A DNA stretch of 64,000 nucleotides from Kosakonia sacchari (GCA_900109485.1 FOAY01000003.1:62001-126000), one strand, 5' to 3'; positions 27,571 through 38,800 are shown, numbered from the stretch's first letter. Notes: generated by a model not told the origin, from the letters alone. Numbers and translations: made by a program.

Positions 27571-29619
27571 TTACACCAGGCCAAACAGGGTCAAAATCAG
27601 GTCGATCGCCTTGATACCGATAAACGGCACCACCAGCCCGCCCAGCCCGTAGATCCACAAGTTACGGCGCAGCATAGCGGAAGCGGTAAGCGGCTTGTAG
27701 CTCACCCCTTTCAGCGCCAGCGGGATAAGAAACACAATCACCAGCGCGTTAAAGATCACCGCGCTTAAAATTGCCGACGCCGGGGAGTGCAGATGCATTA
27801 CGTTCAGCGTATTCAGTTGCGGATAGGTTGCTGCAAATGCCGCCGGAATGATGGCGAAGTATTTCGCCACATCGTTGGCGATACTGAAGGTGGTCAGCGA
27901 ACCGCGCGTCATCAGCATCTGTTTACCGATATGCACCACTTCAATCAATTTGGTGGGGTTCGAGTCGAGATCCACCATGTTGCCCGCTTCTTTGGCGGCC
28001 TGGGTGCCGGAGTTCATCGCCACCGCAACGTCGGCCTGCGCCAGCGCTGGCGCATCGTTCGTGCCATCGCCGGTCATCGCCACCAGACGACCTTCCGCCT
28101 GATACTGGCGAATCAACGCCAGTTTCGCTTCCGGCGTCGCTTCCGCAAGGAAATCATCGACACCGGCTTCAGCGGCAATCGCTGCAGCGGTTAAGCGGTT
28201 ATCCCCGGTGATCATGACCGTTTTAATGCCCATTTTACGCAGTTGAGCAAAACGCTCTTTAATCCCGCCTTTGACGATATCTTTCAGCGCGATAATGCCC
28301 AGCACTTTCGCCCCTTCGGCAACGACCAGCGGCGTGGCGCCCTGGCGGGCGACGCGTTCGACCAGCGTTTCCACATCAGCCGGGAATTGACCGCCATTGG
28401 CGGCGATATGACGACGGATAGCATCCACCGAACCTTTACGGATCATCCGGTCCTGCACGTTGATGCCGCTCATGCGGGTTTGCGCAGTGAAGGGCACAAA
28501 GGTGGCTTGCAGGCTCTGCATATCGCGCTTGCGCAGATTAAAGCGGCGTTTAGCCAGTATCACAATACTGCGGCCTTCCGGCGTTTCATCCGCCAGCGAA
28601 GAGAGTTGCGCGGCATCGGCCAGCGTTTTTTCATCCACGCCCTGCGCGGGCAGGAAATCGGATGCCTGGCGGTTACCTAAGGTGATGGTGCCGGTTTTAT
28701 CCAGCAACAGCACATCGATATCACCTGCTGCTTCCACCGCACGACCGCTGGTGGCAATCACATTCGCACCCAGCATGCGGCTCATCCCGGCAACGCCAAT
28801 CGCAGACAGCAGCCCGCCGATAGTCGTTGGGATCAGGCACACCAGCAGGGCTACCAACACCGTCACGCTGACTGCCTGGCCACCGTATACCGAGAATGGC
28901 CACAACGTGGCGGTTGCCAGCAGGAAGACAAGGGTCAGGGCAACCAGCAGAATGGTCAGGGCGATCTCGTTCGGTGTTTTACGCCGTTGCGCGCCTTCCA
29001 CCATCGCAATCATGCGGTCGAGGAACGTTTCGCCGGGGTTAACGCTGCACTGGATCACCAGCCAGTCAGAAAGAATACGTGTCCCGCCAGTGACTGAAGC
29101 GAAATCGCCGCCGGACTCACGGATCACCGGTGCCGATTCACCGGTGATCGCGCTCTCATCTACCGATGCGCCGCCTTCAATTACTTCACCATCGCACGGA
29201 ATAATGTCTCCGGCCTCAACCAGCACCACATCGCCTTTACGCAGGTCTGCTGCCGGAATATGGTCGATTTGCGCATCATGTTGCGGGGCGCGTAATTTGC
29301 GGGCGAAAGCGGTTTTTTTCACCCCTTTCAGGCTATTGGCCTGCGCTTTGCTGCGGCCTTCCGCCAGCGCCTCTGCAAAGTTGGCGAACAATACCGTAAT
29401 CCACAACCACAGGCTGACCGTGCCGGTAAACCACGCGCTGCCGTCAAGATGGCCTGTTGCCATTGCCACGGTCAGAACGGTGGTCAACAGGCTGCCGATC
29501 CAGACAATAAACATCACCGGGTTACGCCACTGTACCTGCGGGCTTAACTTGGTCACCGAATCCATCAGCGCCTGACGAACAAGGTGCGGTTCGAACAGGG
29601 CCAGTTGTTTGCGACTCAT
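27571..29619 (-). CDS. kdpB: Potassium-transporting P-type ATPase KdpB
   Basis: 682-residue P1A-type ATPase subunit of the high-affinity potassium pump, equal in length to E. coli. Visible motifs are TGES in the actuator domain (about 160-163), the phosphorylation motif [10 protein letters not shown] (Asp about 307), the nucleotide-binding KGSVD loop, and the hinge [21 protein letters not shown] (about 515-535). The start is ATG at 29619 ([11 protein letters not shown]); the frame is open to 29643 but that would overlap kdpA without similarity. Confidence 0.97.
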   Translation of the reverse strand: MSRKQLALFEPHLVRQALMDSVTKLSPQVQWRNPVMFIVWIGSLLTTVLTVAMATGHLDGSAWFTGTVSLWLWITVLFANFAEALAEGRSKAQANSLKGVKKTAFARKLRAPQHDAQIDHIPAADLRKGDVVLVEAGDIIPCDGEVIEGGASVDESAITGESAPVIRESGGDFASVTGGTRILSDWLVIQCSVNPGETFLDRMIAMVEGAQRRKTPNEIALTILLVALTLVFLLATATLWPFSVYGGQAVSVTVLVALLVCLIPTTIGGLLSAIGVAGMSRMLGANVIATSGRAVEAAGDIDVLLLDKTGTITLGNRQASDFLPAQGVDEKTLADAAQLSSLADETPEGRSIVILAKRRFNLRKRDMQSLQATFVPFTAQTRMSGINVQDRMIRKGSVDAIRRHIAANGGQFPADVETLVERVARQGATPLVVAEGAKVLGIIALKDIVKGGIKERFAQLRKMGIKTVMITGDNRLTAAAIAAEAGVDDFLAEATPEAKLALIRQYQAEGRLVAMTGDGTNDAPALAQADVAVAMNSGTQAAKEAGNMVDLDSNPTKLIEVVHIGKQMLMTRGSLTTFSIANDVAKYFAIIPAAFAATYPQLNTLNVMHLHSPASAILSAVIFNALVIVFLIPLALKGVSYKPLTASAMLRRNLWIYGLGGLVVPFIGIKAIDLILTLFGLV

Positions 29620-29639
29620 AAAACGCGTCTCCGCCAGTC

Positions 29640-31316
29640 TCAAAATAAGAGGTATTCCGCCACCGGGCCGAGCGCCAGGGCAGGAACAAAGGTCAATGCG
29701 CCAACCAGCAGTACTGTGCCGATCAGCAGGCCGATAAACAGCGCGCCGTGCGTGGGCAGGGTGCCAGTGCTGGCGGGCTGTATTTTCTTGCCGACCAGTG
29801 AACCAGCAATCGCCATCACCGGAATAATCACACCGAAACGGCCGAAGAACATGCAGAACGCCAGCAGACAGTTCCAGAACGGGGTGTTGGCGCTTAATCC
29901 GCCAAAGGCGCTGCCGTTGTTGTTGGCTGCCGACGAGACGGCGTACAGCACTTCACTAAAGCCGTGAATGCCGGGGTTAAACATGCCGCTACGCCCGGCG
30001 TCGGTCATCATCGCCAGCGCGGTGCCAAGCAGCACCAGCGCCGGAGTGACGAGGATCGCCAGCGCGGTCATTTTCATCTCGCGGACATCGATTTTTTTGC
30101 CGATAAACTCCGGCGTACGGCCAATCATCAACCCGGCAATAAATACCGCCAGCAGCACGAACAGCAGCATGCCGTAGAGACCCGAGCCCACGCCGCCGAA
30201 CACCACTTCGCCAATCTGCATCAGCCACATCGGGATCATGCCGCCCAGCGCGGTAAAGGAGTCGTGCATGGCATTTACCGCGCCGCATGAGGCGGCGGTT
30301 GTGACCACGGCATACAGGCTGCTCGCCAGAATGCCAAAACGACTCTCTTTACCTTCCATATTGATGGCGCTGTCGCCACCGAGCGTCAGGAAGTGCGGGT
30401 TACCCTGAAACTCTGCCCACATCACCACCCCGGCGCAGACCACGAAAATCAGCGACATCGCCCACAGCAGCATGTGTCCCTGGCGGCGATCCGCCACGGC
30501 ATCGCCAAAAGCAAAGCAAAGCGCTGCCGGGATGAGGAAGATCGCCAGCATCTGTACGATGTTGGTCAATGCGGTCGGGTTTTCAAACGGGTGCGAAGAG
30601 TTGGCATTGAAGAAACCACCGCCGTTGGTGCCGAGCATTTTGATCGCTTCCTGGGACGCGACTGGCCCCATCGGCATCAGATGCTGAACGCCTTCCAGAG
30701 AGGTGTAAGGCTGATAAGGCAAAAAGTTCTGCAGGACGCCTTGCTGAATAAAGAACAAGGCAATGATCAGTGAAATCGGCAGTAGCACCCACAGGGTAAT
30801 GCGGGTGAGATCCACCCACGCGTTACCGAGCGTATCCATGCTGCGGCGCGCAAAGGCGCGGATCAGCGCGAATACCACCGCAATCCCCGTCGCTGCAGAG
30901 AGGAAGTTTTGTACTGTCAGCCCGACCATCTGGTTGAAATAGCTCAGCGTGCTTTCGCCGGCATAGGATTGCCAGTTGGTATTCGTGACAAAGCTGACCG
31001 CCGTGTTCAGCGCCAGATGCCAGGAGAGGCCGGGCAAGTTTTGCGGGTTCATTGGCAAAATGCCCTGCAACATCAGCATGGCAAACAGCAGCACAATACC
31101 GAGCACATTCAGCCACAGGATGGCGAACAGATAGTGCCGCCAGTTCATTTCACGGGTATCTATACCCAGTCCACGCCAGAGAATATTTTCGATTGTCGCC
31201 GTGCCGGGCAACGCCTGTCCGGCAATCAGTTTTGCCAGCAGCGATCCCAGCGGGCGCGCAAGAATAAACAGCACCAGCAAGAAGCTGGCGACCAGAAGAA
31301 AAGCCTGAGCGGCCAT
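29640..31316 (-). CDS. kdpA: Potassium-transporting ATPase subunit KdpA
   Basis: 558-residue membrane subunit that forms the potassium-selective channel of KdpFABC. About ten hydrophobic helices are visible, and the four pore-loop segments include [14 protein letters not shown] (about 110-125), [20 protein letters not shown] (about 230-250), [17 protein letters not shown] and [20 protein letters not shown] (about 465-485). The ATG overlaps the kdpF stop by one base (TGATG). Confidence 0.97.
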   Translation of the reverse strand: MAAQAFLLVASFLLVLFILARPLGSLLAKLIAGQALPGTATIENILWRGLGIDTREMNWRHYLFAILWLNVLGIVLLFAMLMLQGILPMNPQNLPGLSWHLALNTAVSFVTNTNWQSYAGESTLSYFNQMVGLTVQNFLSAATGIAVVFALIRAFARRSMDTLGNAWVDLTRITLWVLLPISLIIALFFIQQGVLQNFLPYQPYTSLEGVQHLMPMGPVASQEAIKMLGTNGGGFFNANSSHPFENPTALTNIVQMLAIFLIPAALCFAFGDAVADRRQGHMLLWAMSLIFVVCAGVVMWAEFQGNPHFLTLGGDSAINMEGKESRFGILASSLYAVVTTAASCGAVNAMHDSFTALGGMIPMWLMQIGEVVFGGVGSGLYGMLLFVLLAVFIAGLMIGRTPEFIGKKIDVREMKMTALAILVTPALVLLGTALAMMTDAGRSGMFNPGIHGFSEVLYAVSSAANNNGSAFGGLSANTPFWNCLLAFCMFFGRFGVIIPVMAIAGSLVGKKIQPASTGTLPTHGALFIGLLIGTVLLVGALTFVPALALGPVAEYLLF

Positions 31317-31405
31317 CAGAAAGCCTCCGCGTTAATCAGGGCATAAACCAGGTAGCCCAATAACAGGAAAACCAGCACGATGCCGATTATCACGCCTGCA
31401 CTCAC
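31316..31405 (-). CDS. kdpF: KdpF, small stabilising subunit of the Kdp ATPase
   Basis: 29-residue single-helix membrane protein beginning [20 protein letters not shown] and ending NAEAF, nearly identical to E. coli KdpF. The start is GTG at 31405 behind GGAGGT. The stop overlaps the kdpA ATG. It is the first gene of kdpFABCDE and is too short for ordinary ORF cut-offs. Confidence 0.93.
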   Translation of the reverse strand: MSAGVIIGIVLVFLLLGYLVYALINAEAF

Positions 31406-31486
31406 AATCCACCTCCAGGGTGCTTTTAAGAAGTGCTATCAAAGTAGTTTATTCGTTGCAAAAATCTCGAAAAAATCAGAATGGTA

Positions 31487-31510
31487 GGTGTAAAAAAAAT
31501 ATAAAAATGG
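31487..31510 (-). promoter_or_regulatory. KdpE-binding region upstream of kdpF
   Basis: On the minus strand TTTTTATATTTTTTTTACACC closely resembles the E. coli kdp operator (TTTATA and TTTACAC boxes separated by a T tract). It lies about 82 bp upstream of the kdpF start. The assignment is by resemblance to the known E. coli site. Confidence 0.65.
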
Positions 31511-31596
31511 GAGGGCGAATTTTTGCTCGAATCGTCCTGGTGGGCAGGTGTGCGTCGCGCCATCTTGCAAGGCAGCGTAATGAGAGTCTTTAATCC

Positions 31597-31627
31597 TTAA
31601 ATTAACTAATGGTTAGTATTAATTTAA
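31597..31627. repeat. AT-rich near-perfect palindrome
   Basis: The arms TTAAATTA-ACTAA and TTAGT-(A)-TTAATTTAA are inverted around TGG, with one unpaired base. It could be an operator or a transcribed hairpin; there is no T run and no known consensus match. Confidence 0.5.
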
Positions 31628-31816
31628 CCGTTTTGTAACTAATTTACCGCTGGACATAAATAAATCCTAAATTGGCAGAAAAATAGTGGTCGGATGAGTA
31701 GTAAAATTACGAATAAAGCGATACTATTTTAACCAGATTTCAGCGCCGCCCGGATTTTCTGTAAGGCGGGAACATTTTCCGGTAGTGATTGCCGGCCTGA
31801 CAAAGGGGAGAGGATT

Positions 31817-32023
31817 ATGAACACATATAAAGCGTTTCCGGCACACGTTGTGTTGATGCGTCGCGCTTTCGCCATTCTGGCAGGCGTTCTGGCATTACCG
31901 GTGATGTTGTTCTGGAAAGATCGCGCACGTTTTTACAGCTATCTGCATCGCGTCTGGGCGAAAACCAGTGAAAAACCGGTGTGGATGGAGCAGGCCGAAA
32001 AAGTAGCCTGCGACTTTTATTAA
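31817..32023 (+). CDS. ybfA: Small membrane protein YbfA
   Basis: 68-residue protein matching E. coli YbfA. One hydrophobic helix (about 15-32, [16 protein letters not shown]) is followed by the conserved [24 protein letters not shown] segment. E. coli ybfA is reported as induced by stress such as radical generators; its function is unknown. It is a single gene ending in a terminator. The start ATG follows AGGGGAGAGG. Confidence 0.9.
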   Translation: MNTYKAFPAHVVLMRRAFAILAGVLALPVMLFWKDRARFYSYLHRVWAKTSEKPVWMEQAEKVACDFY

Positions 32024-32050
32024 TCGATTACACACAGCAAATCCTCTGAG

Positions 32051-32076
32051 CCACCGCCTTGCGGTGGTTTTTTTTT
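32051..32076 (+). terminator. Terminator of ybfA
   Basis: CCACCGC and GCGGTGG form a 7-bp stem around CTT, followed by TTTTTTTTT. Confidence 0.92.
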
Positions 32077-32171
32077 GCAGTAACCTTTTTGCTACATTTA
32101 CACTGTGCCGCCAGGCGCAGCGAAGCAACGATCCGCAGCGCTGCGCTTTCGCTACGGACATAAGGAGTGAT

Positions 32172-33584
32172 ATGACCACCCATCTGGTCTGGTTTCGCGC
32201 GGATTTACGCGTACATGATAATCTTGCGCTCGCCGCCGCCTGCCGCTATCCCAACGTCCGGGTTATTGCGCTTTTCATTGCCACGCCAGCACAGTGGCAG
32301 CAACATCATATGGCACCGCGCCAGGCGGCTCTGCTCAACGCCCATCTTAATGCGCTGCAACAGGCGCTGGCGGAGAAGGGCATTCCGCTGCTCTACCGTG
32401 AGGTGGATGATTTTGCTGCCTGCGCGCAGGCCATTGCCGAAATCTGTGCCAGCGAGCAGGTAAGCCATCTTTTTTATAATTATCAGTATGAATTTAATGA
32501 ACGTCAGCGTGATGCGGCGGTAGAAAAAGCGCTGCCGAACGTATCCTGCCAGGGGTTTGATGACAGCGTGATGCTGGCGCCGGGCAGCGTGATGACCGGC
32601 AATCACGAGATGTATAAAGTCTTTACGCCGTTCAAAAACGCTTTTTTACGTCGGCTAAAAGAGGAACTGCCGGAATGCGTCGCCGCGCCGCGTGCGCGCG
32701 AAGGGGCGCTGCCCGTCGCAAAGCCGATCGTACTTAACTATCCGCAGCAGCCGTTTGATGAACAACTTTTCCCTGCCGATGAGAAAAGCGCGATTGCCCG
32801 GCTGCGCCACTTTTGCCAGCAGCAGGCGGCGGAGTATGAGCAACTGCGTGATTTCCCGGCGATTAAAGGTACCAGCCGCCTCTCCGCTGCGCTGGCGATT
32901 GGCGCACTGTCGCCGCGCCAGTGTCTGCATCGTTTACTGGCCGAGCAGCCGCAGGCGCTCAATGGCGGAAGCGGCGCAGTATGGCTCAATGAGCTGATTT
33001 GGCGTGAGTTTTACCGTCATCTGATGACATTCCATCCGGCACTCTGCAAGCACAAACCCTTTATCCCTTGGACCGATAAGGTGCGGTGGCAGGAAAACCA
33101 ACAGCAGCTTGAGGCCTGGCAAAAGGGCAGCACGGGATTTCCGATTGTTGATGCCGCAATGCGTCAGTTGAACAGTACCGGCTGGATGCATAATCGGCTG
33201 CGAATGATCGCGGCCAGCTTTCTGGTCAAGGACTTACTTATCGACTGGCGCTGCGGAGAGCGCTATTTTATTTCTCAGTTGATCGATGGCGATCTGGCGG
33301 CAAACAATGGCGGCTGGCAGTGGGCAGCCTCAACGGGGACCGACGCGGCGCCTTATTTCCGCATTTTCAACCCCACCACGCAGGGGGAGCGCTTTGACGC
33401 CAGCGGCGCGTTTATTCGTCGCTGGTTACCTGAACTGCAAGCGGTGCCGGAAAAGCATCTCCATCAGCCCTGGGCGTGGGCGGATAAACAGGGGCGACGT
33501 CTCGATTATCCTCGCCCGATTGTCGACCATAAACAGGCGCGTGCCGCCACCCTGGCGGCGTACGAAGCCGCCCGTAAAGCGTAA
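32172..33584 (+). CDS. phrB: Deoxyribodipyrimidine photolyase
   Basis: 470-residue class I CPD photolyase that repairs cyclobutane pyrimidine dimers using blue light. The N-terminal antenna (MTHF) domain starts THLVWFRADLRVHDN; the C-terminal FAD domain has TSRLSAALAIGALSPRQCL (about 235), WRCGERYFISQLIDGDLAANNGGWQW (about 355-380) and TGTDAAPYFRIFNP (about 385-398). The start ATG at 32172 follows TAAGGAG; upstream frame to 32064 is discarded. E. coli has ybgA just upstream of phr and dtpD downstream; both are absent and ybgI follows after 11 bp. Confidence 0.97.
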   Translation: MTTHLVWFRADLRVHDNLALAAACRYPNVRVIALFIATPAQWQQHHMAPRQAALLNAHLNALQQALAEKGIPLLYREVDDFAACAQAIAEICASEQVSHLFYNYQYEFNERQRDAAVEKALPNVSCQGFDDSVMLAPGSVMTGNHEMYKVFTPFKNAFLRRLKEELPECVAAPRAREGALPVAKPIVLNYPQQPFDEQLFPADEKSAIARLRHFCQQQAAEYEQLRDFPAIKGTSRLSAALAIGALSPRQCLHRLLAEQPQALNGGSGAVWLNELIWREFYRHLMTFHPALCKHKPFIPWTDKVRWQENQQQLEAWQKGSTGFPIVDAAMRQLNSTGWMHNRLRMIAASFLVKDLLIDWRCGERYFISQLIDGDLAANNGGWQWAASTGTDAAPYFRIFNPTTQGERFDASGAFIRRWLPELQAVPEKHLHQPWAWADKQGRRLDYPRPIVDHKQARAATLAAYEAARKA

Positions 33585-33595
33585 AGAGAGCATTG

Positions 33596-34339
33596 ATGAA
33601 AAATACCGAACTGGAAAAACTGATTAACGAGAAACTGAACAGTGCGGCATTCAGTGACTACGGCCCGAACGGCCTCCAGGTTGAAGGGCGGGAAACGGTG
33701 CAAAAAATTGTCACCGGCGTGACCGCCAGCCAGGCATTGCTGGATGAAGCGGTGCGTCAGCAGGCGGACGCGGTCATCGTCCATCACGGCTATTTCTGGA
33801 AAAACGAAGCGCCGGTCATTCTGGGCATGAAGCGTAACCGCCTGAAAACGCTTCTGGCGAACGACATCAACCTGTATGGCTGGCATCTGCCGCTCGATGC
33901 GCACCCGGAGCTGGGCAATAACGCGCAACTGGCGGCGCTGCTCGGTATTACCCTTCAGGGCGAAATCGAAGAGCTGTTGCCGTGGGGCGAACTCACGATG
34001 CCGGTGCCGGGGCTGGAACTGGCTTCCTGGATTGAAGCGCGGCTGGGCCGTAAGCCGCTCTGGTGCGGCGATACCGGGCCGGATGTTGTGAAACGTATCG
34101 CCTTGTGTACCGGCGGCGGACAGGGTTTTATCGATAAAGCCGCCCGCTTTGGCGTGGATGCCTTTATCACCGGCGAGGTGTCGGAGCAGACCATTCACTC
34201 CGCGCGCGAGCAGGGGCTGCATTTCTACGCGGCGGGGCACCATGCCACTGAACGCGGCGGCGTTCGCGCCCTGAGCGACTGGCTGAATACCCATACCGAT
34301 CTTGACGTCACGTTTGTGGATATTCCGAACCCGGCCTGA
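33596..34339 (+). CDS. ybgI: NIF3-like/GTP cyclohydrolase I type 2-like protein YbgI
   Basis: 247-residue NIF3/DUF34 protein, E. coli length. Conserved metal-ligand motifs are HHGYFW (about 63-68), [17 protein letters not shown] (about 97-113), the C-terminal [13 protein letters not shown] and [11 protein letters not shown] (about 213-223). The E. coli protein forms a hexameric toroid with a dinuclear metal site; its physiological substrate is not settled. The ATG at 33596 is chosen (a TTG lies three bases upstream). It is 11 bp upstream of pxpB and probably in the same transcript. Confidence 0.93.
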   Translation: MKNTELEKLINEKLNSAAFSDYGPNGLQVEGRETVQKIVTGVTASQALLDEAVRQQADAVIVHHGYFWKNEAPVILGMKRNRLKTLLANDINLYGWHLPLDAHPELGNNAQLAALLGITLQGEIEELLPWGELTMPVPGLELASWIEARLGRKPLWCGDTGPDVVKRIALCTGGGQGFIDKAARFGVDAFITGEVSEQTIHSAREQGLHFYAAGHHATERGGVRALSDWLNTHTDLDVTFVDIPNPA

Positions 34340-34350
34340 GGAGCGAACAA

Positions 34351-35007
34351 GTGCAGCGAGCGCGTTGTTATTTATTAGGGGAAACCGCCGTGGTGCTGGA
34401 GCTGGAGCCTCCTGTACAACTGGCGACGCAAAAGCGGATCTGGCGGCTGACGCAGCGGCTGTCCACGGTGCCGGAGGTGGCGGAAGTCATTCCGGGAATG
34501 AATAACATTACGGTTGTGCTGCGCGATCCGGGCACGCTGGTGCTGGATGCCATTGAACGCTTACAGCGCTGGTGGGAAGAGAGCGAGGCGCTGGAGCCGG
34601 AATCTCGGGCCATTGAGATCCCGGTGCTGTACGGCGGCGATGCCGGGCCGGATCTCGGTCGGGTGGCGGAACATTGTCGGATGAGTGAAAAACAGGTGGT
34701 GGAGCTGCATGCCTCTGTTGATTACGTGGTCTGGTTTATTGGCTTCCAGCCTGGCTTTCCCTATCTGGGCGGCCTGCCGGAAGCGCTGGCCACGCCGCGC
34801 CGCGCCGAACCACGCGTTCGCGTAGCGGCCGGCTCTGTCGGTATTGGCGGCGCACAAACCGGCATCTATCCGCTGGAGACGCCCGGCGGCTGGAACCTGA
34901 TTGGACGCACTGATTTGGCGCTTTTTAACCCGCGTTTAGCGGAGCCTTCACTGCTGCGTCCTGGCGACACGCTGCGCTTCATTCCCCGCAAGGAGGGCGT
35001 ATGTTGA
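34351..35007 (+). CDS. pxpB: 5-oxoprolinase subunit B (PxpB/YbgJ)
   Basis: 218-residue KipI-like (cyclophilin-fold) subunit of the bacterial ATP-dependent 5-oxoprolinase, which opens the spontaneously formed cyclic 5-oxoproline to glutamate. The hallmark [13 protein letters not shown] (about 133-145), [20 protein letters not shown] (about 170-189) and LRPGDTLRF near the C-terminus are present. It starts with GTG behind GAGGAG and overlaps pxpC by 7 bases. Confidence 0.95.
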   Translation: MQRARCYLLGETAVVLELEPPVQLATQKRIWRLTQRLSTVPEVAEVIPGMNNITVVLRDPGTLVLDAIERLQRWWEESEALEPESRAIEIPVLYGGDAGPDLGRVAEHCRMSEKQVVELHASVDYVVWFIGFQPGFPYLGGLPEALATPRRAEPRVRVAAGSVGIGGAQTGIYPLETPGGWNLIGRTDLALFNPRLAEPSLLRPGDTLRFIPRKEGVC

Positions 35008-35933
35008 AAATTATCCGCGCCGGTATTTACACCTCCTTGCAGGGGGGAAAGCGTATCGGCTTGCGCCAGTCCGGAATCAGCTATTGCGGCGCGCTGGACG
35101 CGCCTGCGCTGCAAATTGGCAATGCGCTGGTGGGCAATGCGCCTGATACGGCCGGGCTTGAGATCACGCTCGGCCAGTTCGAAGTGGTGTTCGAAAGCCG
35201 CTGCTGGTTTGCCCTGACCGGCGCCGGTTGTGAAGCGAAGCTCGACGGTAAACCCGTGTGGACGGGCTGGCGTTTTGCGGCAAAAGCCGGACAGCGGCTG
35301 GTGCTGAAACGCCCGCTGCACGGCGTGCGTAGCTATCTGGCGGTGGCAGGCGGTTTTGCGCTGCCGGAGGTGCTGGGGTCCGGAAGTACTGATCTGAAAG
35401 CTGCTGTCGGCGGGCTGGAAGGGCGCCTGTTACGTGATGGCGATACGCTGCCACTGGCAAAACCGAAGCGGCAGTTTCGTACCCAGCAGGGCGTAAAACA
35501 ACTGCTGTGGGGCAACCGTATTCGTGCGCTGCCGGGGCCGGAATATCACGAATTCGCCACGGCTTCGCAGGACGCATTCTGGCGTCTGCCGTGGCAGATA
35601 AGCCCGCAGAGCAACCGCATGGGGTACCGCTTACAGGGGCAGCCACTGTTGCGTACGACCTCACGCGAGCTGCTCTCCCACGGCTTATTACCTGGCGTTA
35701 TACAGGTGCCGTCGAACGGCCAGCCGATTGTGCTGATGAATGACGCGCAGACAACCGGCGGATACCCGCGTATTGCCTGCATTATTGAGGCCGATATGTA
35801 CCATCTGGCGCAAATTCCTCTTGGGCAACCGGTGCATTTTGTTCAGTGTTCACTGGATGAAGCGCTGCATGCTCGCCAGGATCAACAGCGTTACCTTGAA
35901 CAACTGGCATGGCAGTTAACGCATGAAGATTGA
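35001..35933 (+). CDS. pxpC: 5-oxoprolinase subunit C (PxpC/YbgK)
   Basis: 310-residue KipA-like biotin-dependent-carboxylase-fold subunit of 5-oxoprolinase. Visible conserved stretches are [14 protein letters not shown] (about 34), SYLAVAGGF (about 113), [10 protein letters not shown] (about 205), [19 protein letters not shown] (about 225) and [11 protein letters not shown] (about 252). It overlaps pxpB by 7 and pxpA by 11 bases, so the three subunits are translationally coupled. Confidence 0.95.
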   Translation: MLKIIRAGIYTSLQGGKRIGLRQSGISYCGALDAPALQIGNALVGNAPDTAGLEITLGQFEVVFESRCWFALTGAGCEAKLDGKPVWTGWRFAAKAGQRLVLKRPLHGVRSYLAVAGGFALPEVLGSGSTDLKAAVGGLEGRLLRDGDTLPLAKPKRQFRTQQGVKQLLWGNRIRALPGPEYHEFATASQDAFWRLPWQISPQSNRMGYRLQGQPLLRTTSRELLSHGLLPGVIQVPSNGQPIVLMNDAQTTGGYPRIACIIEADMYHLAQIPLGQPVHFVQCSLDEALHARQDQQRYLEQLAWQLTHED

Positions 35934-36660
35934 TTTAAACGCCGATCTTGGCGAAGGCTGCGGCAATGATGCTGCGTTGTTGAAACTGGTGTCGTCGGCG
36001 AATATCGCCTGCGGTTTTCATGCGGGCGATGCCGGGACAATGCTGACGTGCGTGCGCGAAGCGCTGCGTAACGGAGTCGCCATCGGCGCACATCCCTCGT
36101 TTCCCGATCGGGAAAACTTCGGTCGTACGGCGATGCAACTGCCGCCGGAAACCGTGTATGCCCAGATGCTGTACCAAATCGGCGCACTGGCAGCGATGGT
36201 GCGTGCTGAGGGCGGTAAATTACAGCATGTGAAGCCCCACGGCATGTTATACAACCAGGCGGCAAATGATGCGCAACTGGCCGACGCTATCGCTGGCGCG
36301 GTACACGATGTGGATTCAGATTTGATTCTGGTCGGGCTGGCGGGCAGCGAGCTGATCCGCGCCGGAAAAAACTGGGGGCTGATCACCCGCCAGGAAGTGT
36401 TTGCCGATCGCGGCTATCGCAGCGATGGTCGGCTGGTACCACGCAGCGAGCCGGGCGCGTTGATTGAAGATGACAATGTGGCGCTGGCGCAAACGCTGGA
36501 GATGGTGCTGGCAGGGCGTGTCAAAAGTATTGATGGTGAGTATGTTCCCGTGCAGGCGCAAACGGTGTGCCTGCACGGCGACGGTGAACATGCGTTACTG
36601 TTTGCCCGCCGTCTGCATGCTGCTTTTACCCAGCGTGGGGTGATCATTTCCGCGCGATAA
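35923..36660 (+). CDS. pxpA: 5-oxoprolinase subunit A (PxpA/YbgL)
   Basis: 245-residue LamB/YcsF-family subunit. It opens with the family signature [16 protein letters not shown], followed by [10 protein letters not shown] (about 27-36), the histidine-rich [14 protein letters not shown] (about 57-70), [12 protein letters not shown] (about 100-111) and the C-terminal LCLHGD-like [10 protein letters not shown] (about 214-223). Together with PxpB and PxpC it removes 5-oxoproline. It lies 15 bp upstream of nei. Confidence 0.95.
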   Translation: MKIDLNADLGEGCGNDAALLKLVSSANIACGFHAGDAGTMLTCVREALRNGVAIGAHPSFPDRENFGRTAMQLPPETVYAQMLYQIGALAAMVRAEGGKLQHVKPHGMLYNQAANDAQLADAIAGAVHDVDSDLILVGLAGSELIRAGKNWGLITRQEVFADRGYRSDGRLVPRSEPGALIEDDNVALAQTLEMVLAGRVKSIDGEYVPVQAQTVCLHGDGEHALLFARRLHAAFTQRGVIISAR

Positions 36661-36675
36661 CATAAGGAGTTTTAC

Positions 36676-37467
36676 ATGCCGGAAGGACCGGAAATCCGCC
36701 GGGCGGCGGACATGCTTGAAGCGGCGGTTCAGGGAAAACCACTGACCGATGTCTGGTTTGCTCCGCCGCAGCTAACCGATTTTGCCCCAGGTCTGGTGGG
36801 GCAGCGCATCGAGCAGATTGAAACACGCGGCAAGGCGCTGTTGACGCACTTTTCCGGCGGGTTGACCCTCTACAGCCATAACCAGCTTTACGGCGTCTGG
36901 CGCGTGGTGAATGCGGGCGAAACGCCGCAAACCAATCGCGTGCTGCGCGTTAAATTACAGACGGCCGATAAAGCCATCTTGCTTTATAGCGCGTCAGACA
37001 TTGCCATTCTCACGGCAGAACAACTGGCGCAGCACCCGTTTTTACAGCGGCTTGGGCCGGATGTGCTGAACATGACGCTTACCGCGGCGCAGGTGAAAGA
37101 ACGTCTGTTATCGCCGCGTTTTCGCCGCCGTCGCTTCTCCGGTTTGCTGCTCGATCAGGCGTTTCTGGCCGGGCTGGGCAACTATTTACGCGTAGAGATC
37201 CTCTGGCATTGCGCGTTGGCGCCGCAGCATAGTGCCGCCGAACTGGATGATACCCAGCTTGACGTGTTGGCACAGGCGTTGCTCGATATTCCTCGTTTGT
37301 CTTGGCAGACGCGCGGTACGGTGGATGAGAACAAGCATCACGGCGCGCTGTTTCGCTTCCGGGTCTTTCACCGGGCCGGGGAGATGTGTGAGCGCTGCGG
37401 TGGGATCATCGAAAAAACCACGCTCTCATCACGCCCATTTTACTGGTGCCCTGGCTGCCAACGCTGA
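36676..37467 (+). CDS. nei: Endonuclease VIII (Nei)
   Basis: 263-residue Fpg/Nei DNA glycosylase and AP lyase that removes oxidised pyrimidines. The catalytic N-terminus [15 protein letters not shown] has Pro2 and Glu3 after Met removal; the helix-two-turn-helix carries [11 protein letters not shown] (about 167-177), and the C-terminal zinc finger has the four cysteines in CERCGG and CPGCQR (about 238-262). The start is preceded by TAAGGAG. It is the last gene of the phr-ybgI-pxpBCA-nei run. Confidence 0.97.
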   Translation: MPEGPEIRRAADMLEAAVQGKPLTDVWFAPPQLTDFAPGLVGQRIEQIETRGKALLTHFSGGLTLYSHNQLYGVWRVVNAGETPQTNRVLRVKLQTADKAILLYSASDIAILTAEQLAQHPFLQRLGPDVLNMTLTAAQVKERLLSPRFRRRRFSGLLLDQAFLAGLGNYLRVEILWHCALAPQHSAAELDDTQLDVLAQALLDIPRLSWQTRGTVDENKHHGALFRFRVFHRAGEMCERCGGIIEKTTLSSRPFYWCPGCQR

Positions 37468-37474
37468 AACAAAA

Positions 37475-37500
37475 AACGCGCCCACAGGCGCGTTTTTTTA
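37475..37500. terminator. Bidirectional terminator between nei and gltA
   Basis: AAACGCGCC and GGCGCGTTT form a 9-bp stem around CACA, flanked by A runs on one side and TTTTTTT on the other. It can end transcription of both convergent genes. Confidence 0.9.
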
Positions 37501-37513
37501 GGCGGATTCACCC

Positions 37514-38800
37514 TTAATCTTTTTTCAGATCGGAGGAGAATTCGCGTTTGGCGTAGCCGGTGTAAAGCTGACGCGGACGGGCAATCTTGATGCCGTCGTC
37601 GTGCATTTCGTTCCAGTGCGCAATCCAGCCCACGGTACGCGCCATCGCAAAGATAACGGTAAACATGGACGCCGGAATACCCATCGCTTTCAGGATGATA
37701 CCGGAGTAGAAGTCGACGTTCGGGTAGAGTTTGCGTTCGATAAAGTACGGGTCGTTGAGCGCAATGTGCTCCAGCTCCATCGCCACTTCCAGCAAATCGT
37801 CTTTCGTCCCCAGCTCACGCAGCACTTCGTGGCAGGTTTCACGCATCACAGTAGCGCGCGGGTCGTAGTTCTTGTAGACACGGTGACCGAAGCCCATCAG
37901 ACGGAACGAATCGTTCTTGTCTTTGGCGCGACGCAGGAATTCCGGAATATGTTTCACGGAGCTGATCTCTTCCAGCATTCTCAGCGCTGCTTCGTTGGCA
38001 CCGCCGTGCGCCGGTCCCCACAGAGAGGCGATACCGGCTGCGATGCAGGCAAACGGGTTCGCACCGGAAGAACCGGCGGTACGCACGGTAGAGGTGGACG
38101 CGTTCTGCTCGTGATCGGCATGCAGGATCAGAATACGATCCATGGCGCGTTCCAGCACCGGATTCACTTCATACGGTTCGCACGGCGTAGCAAACATCAT
38201 ATGCAGGAAGTTGCCAGCGTAGGAGAGATCGTTGCGCGGATAGATAAACGGCTGACCGATGGAGTATTTGTAACACATCGCTGCCACAGTAGGCATTTTG
38301 GACAGCAGGCGGAAGGCCGCGATTTCGCGGTGGCGCGGATTGTTCACATCCAGCGAGTCGTGGTAGAACGCCGCCAGCGCGCCGGTCACGCCACAAAGTA
38401 CCGCCATCGGATGTGAGTCGCGACGGAAACCGTGGAACAGGCGGGTGATTTGCTCATGAATCATGGTATGGCGGGTGACCGTCAGTCTGAACTCTTCAAA
38501 CTGCTCCTGCGTCGGTTTTTCGCCGTACAGCAGGATGTAGCTCACTTCCAGGTAGTTGGATTCGGTCGCCAGTTGATCAATCGGGAAACCGCGGTGTAAC
38601 AAAATACCTTCGTCACCGTCGATAAACGTGATTTTGGATTCGCACGATGCGGTAGAGGTAAAACCAGGGTCAAAAGTGAAAACCCCTTTTGAACCGAGAC
38701 TACGGATATCAATAACATCCTGACCGAGCGTGCCTTTTAGCACATCCAGTTCGATAGCAGCGTCACCATTGTAGGTGATTTTTGCTTTTATATCAGCCAT
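37514..38800 (-). CDS. gltA: Citrate synthase (type II, hexameric)
   Basis: 428-residue citrate synthase that condenses acetyl-CoA and oxaloacetate, the entry step of the TCA cycle. The N-terminal beta domain that binds the inhibitor NADH in gram-negative enzymes is present. Catalytic histidines sit in [12 protein letters not shown] (about 227) and [24 protein letters not shown] (about 305-317) holds another catalytic His, and an Asp lies in VDFYSGIIL (about 363). It is divergent from sdhC across 649 bp, as in E. coli. Confidence 0.97.
   Translation of the reverse strand: MADIKAKITYNGDAAIELDVLKGTLGQDVIDIRSLGSKGVFTFDPGFTSTASCESKITFIDGDEGILLHRGFPIDQLATESNYLEVSYILLYGEKPTQEQFEEFRLTVTRHTMIHEQITRLFHGFRRDSHPMAVLCGVTGALAAFYHDSLDVNNPRHREIAAFRLLSKMPTVAAMCYKYSIGQPFIYPRNDLSYAGNFLHMMFATPCEPYEVNPVLERAMDRILILHADHEQNASTSTVRTAGSSGANPFACIAAGIASLWGPAHGGANEAALRMLEEISSVKHIPEFLRRAKDKNDSFRLMGFGHRVYKNYDPRATVMRETCHEVLRELGTKDDLLEVAMELEHIALNDPYFIERKLYPNVDFYSGIILKAMGIPASMFTVIFAMARTVGWIAHWNEMHDDGIKIARPRQLYTGYAKREFSSDLKKD

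Larger units (their letters stand above)
31406..31816. other. kdpF-ybfA divergent intergenic region
   Basis: 411 bp without a gene. It holds the kdp promoter and KdpE box (31487-31510), a 31-bp AT-rich near-palindrome (31597-31627) and the ybfA leader with an AGGGGAGAGG ribosome-binding region (31803-31813). No other structure was recognised. Confidence 0.7.

Noticed and set aside
29640-31316. Frameshift or truncation in the kdp genes
   Set aside because: All kdpFABCDE products have family lengths and intact motifs, and junction overlaps are the normal ones.
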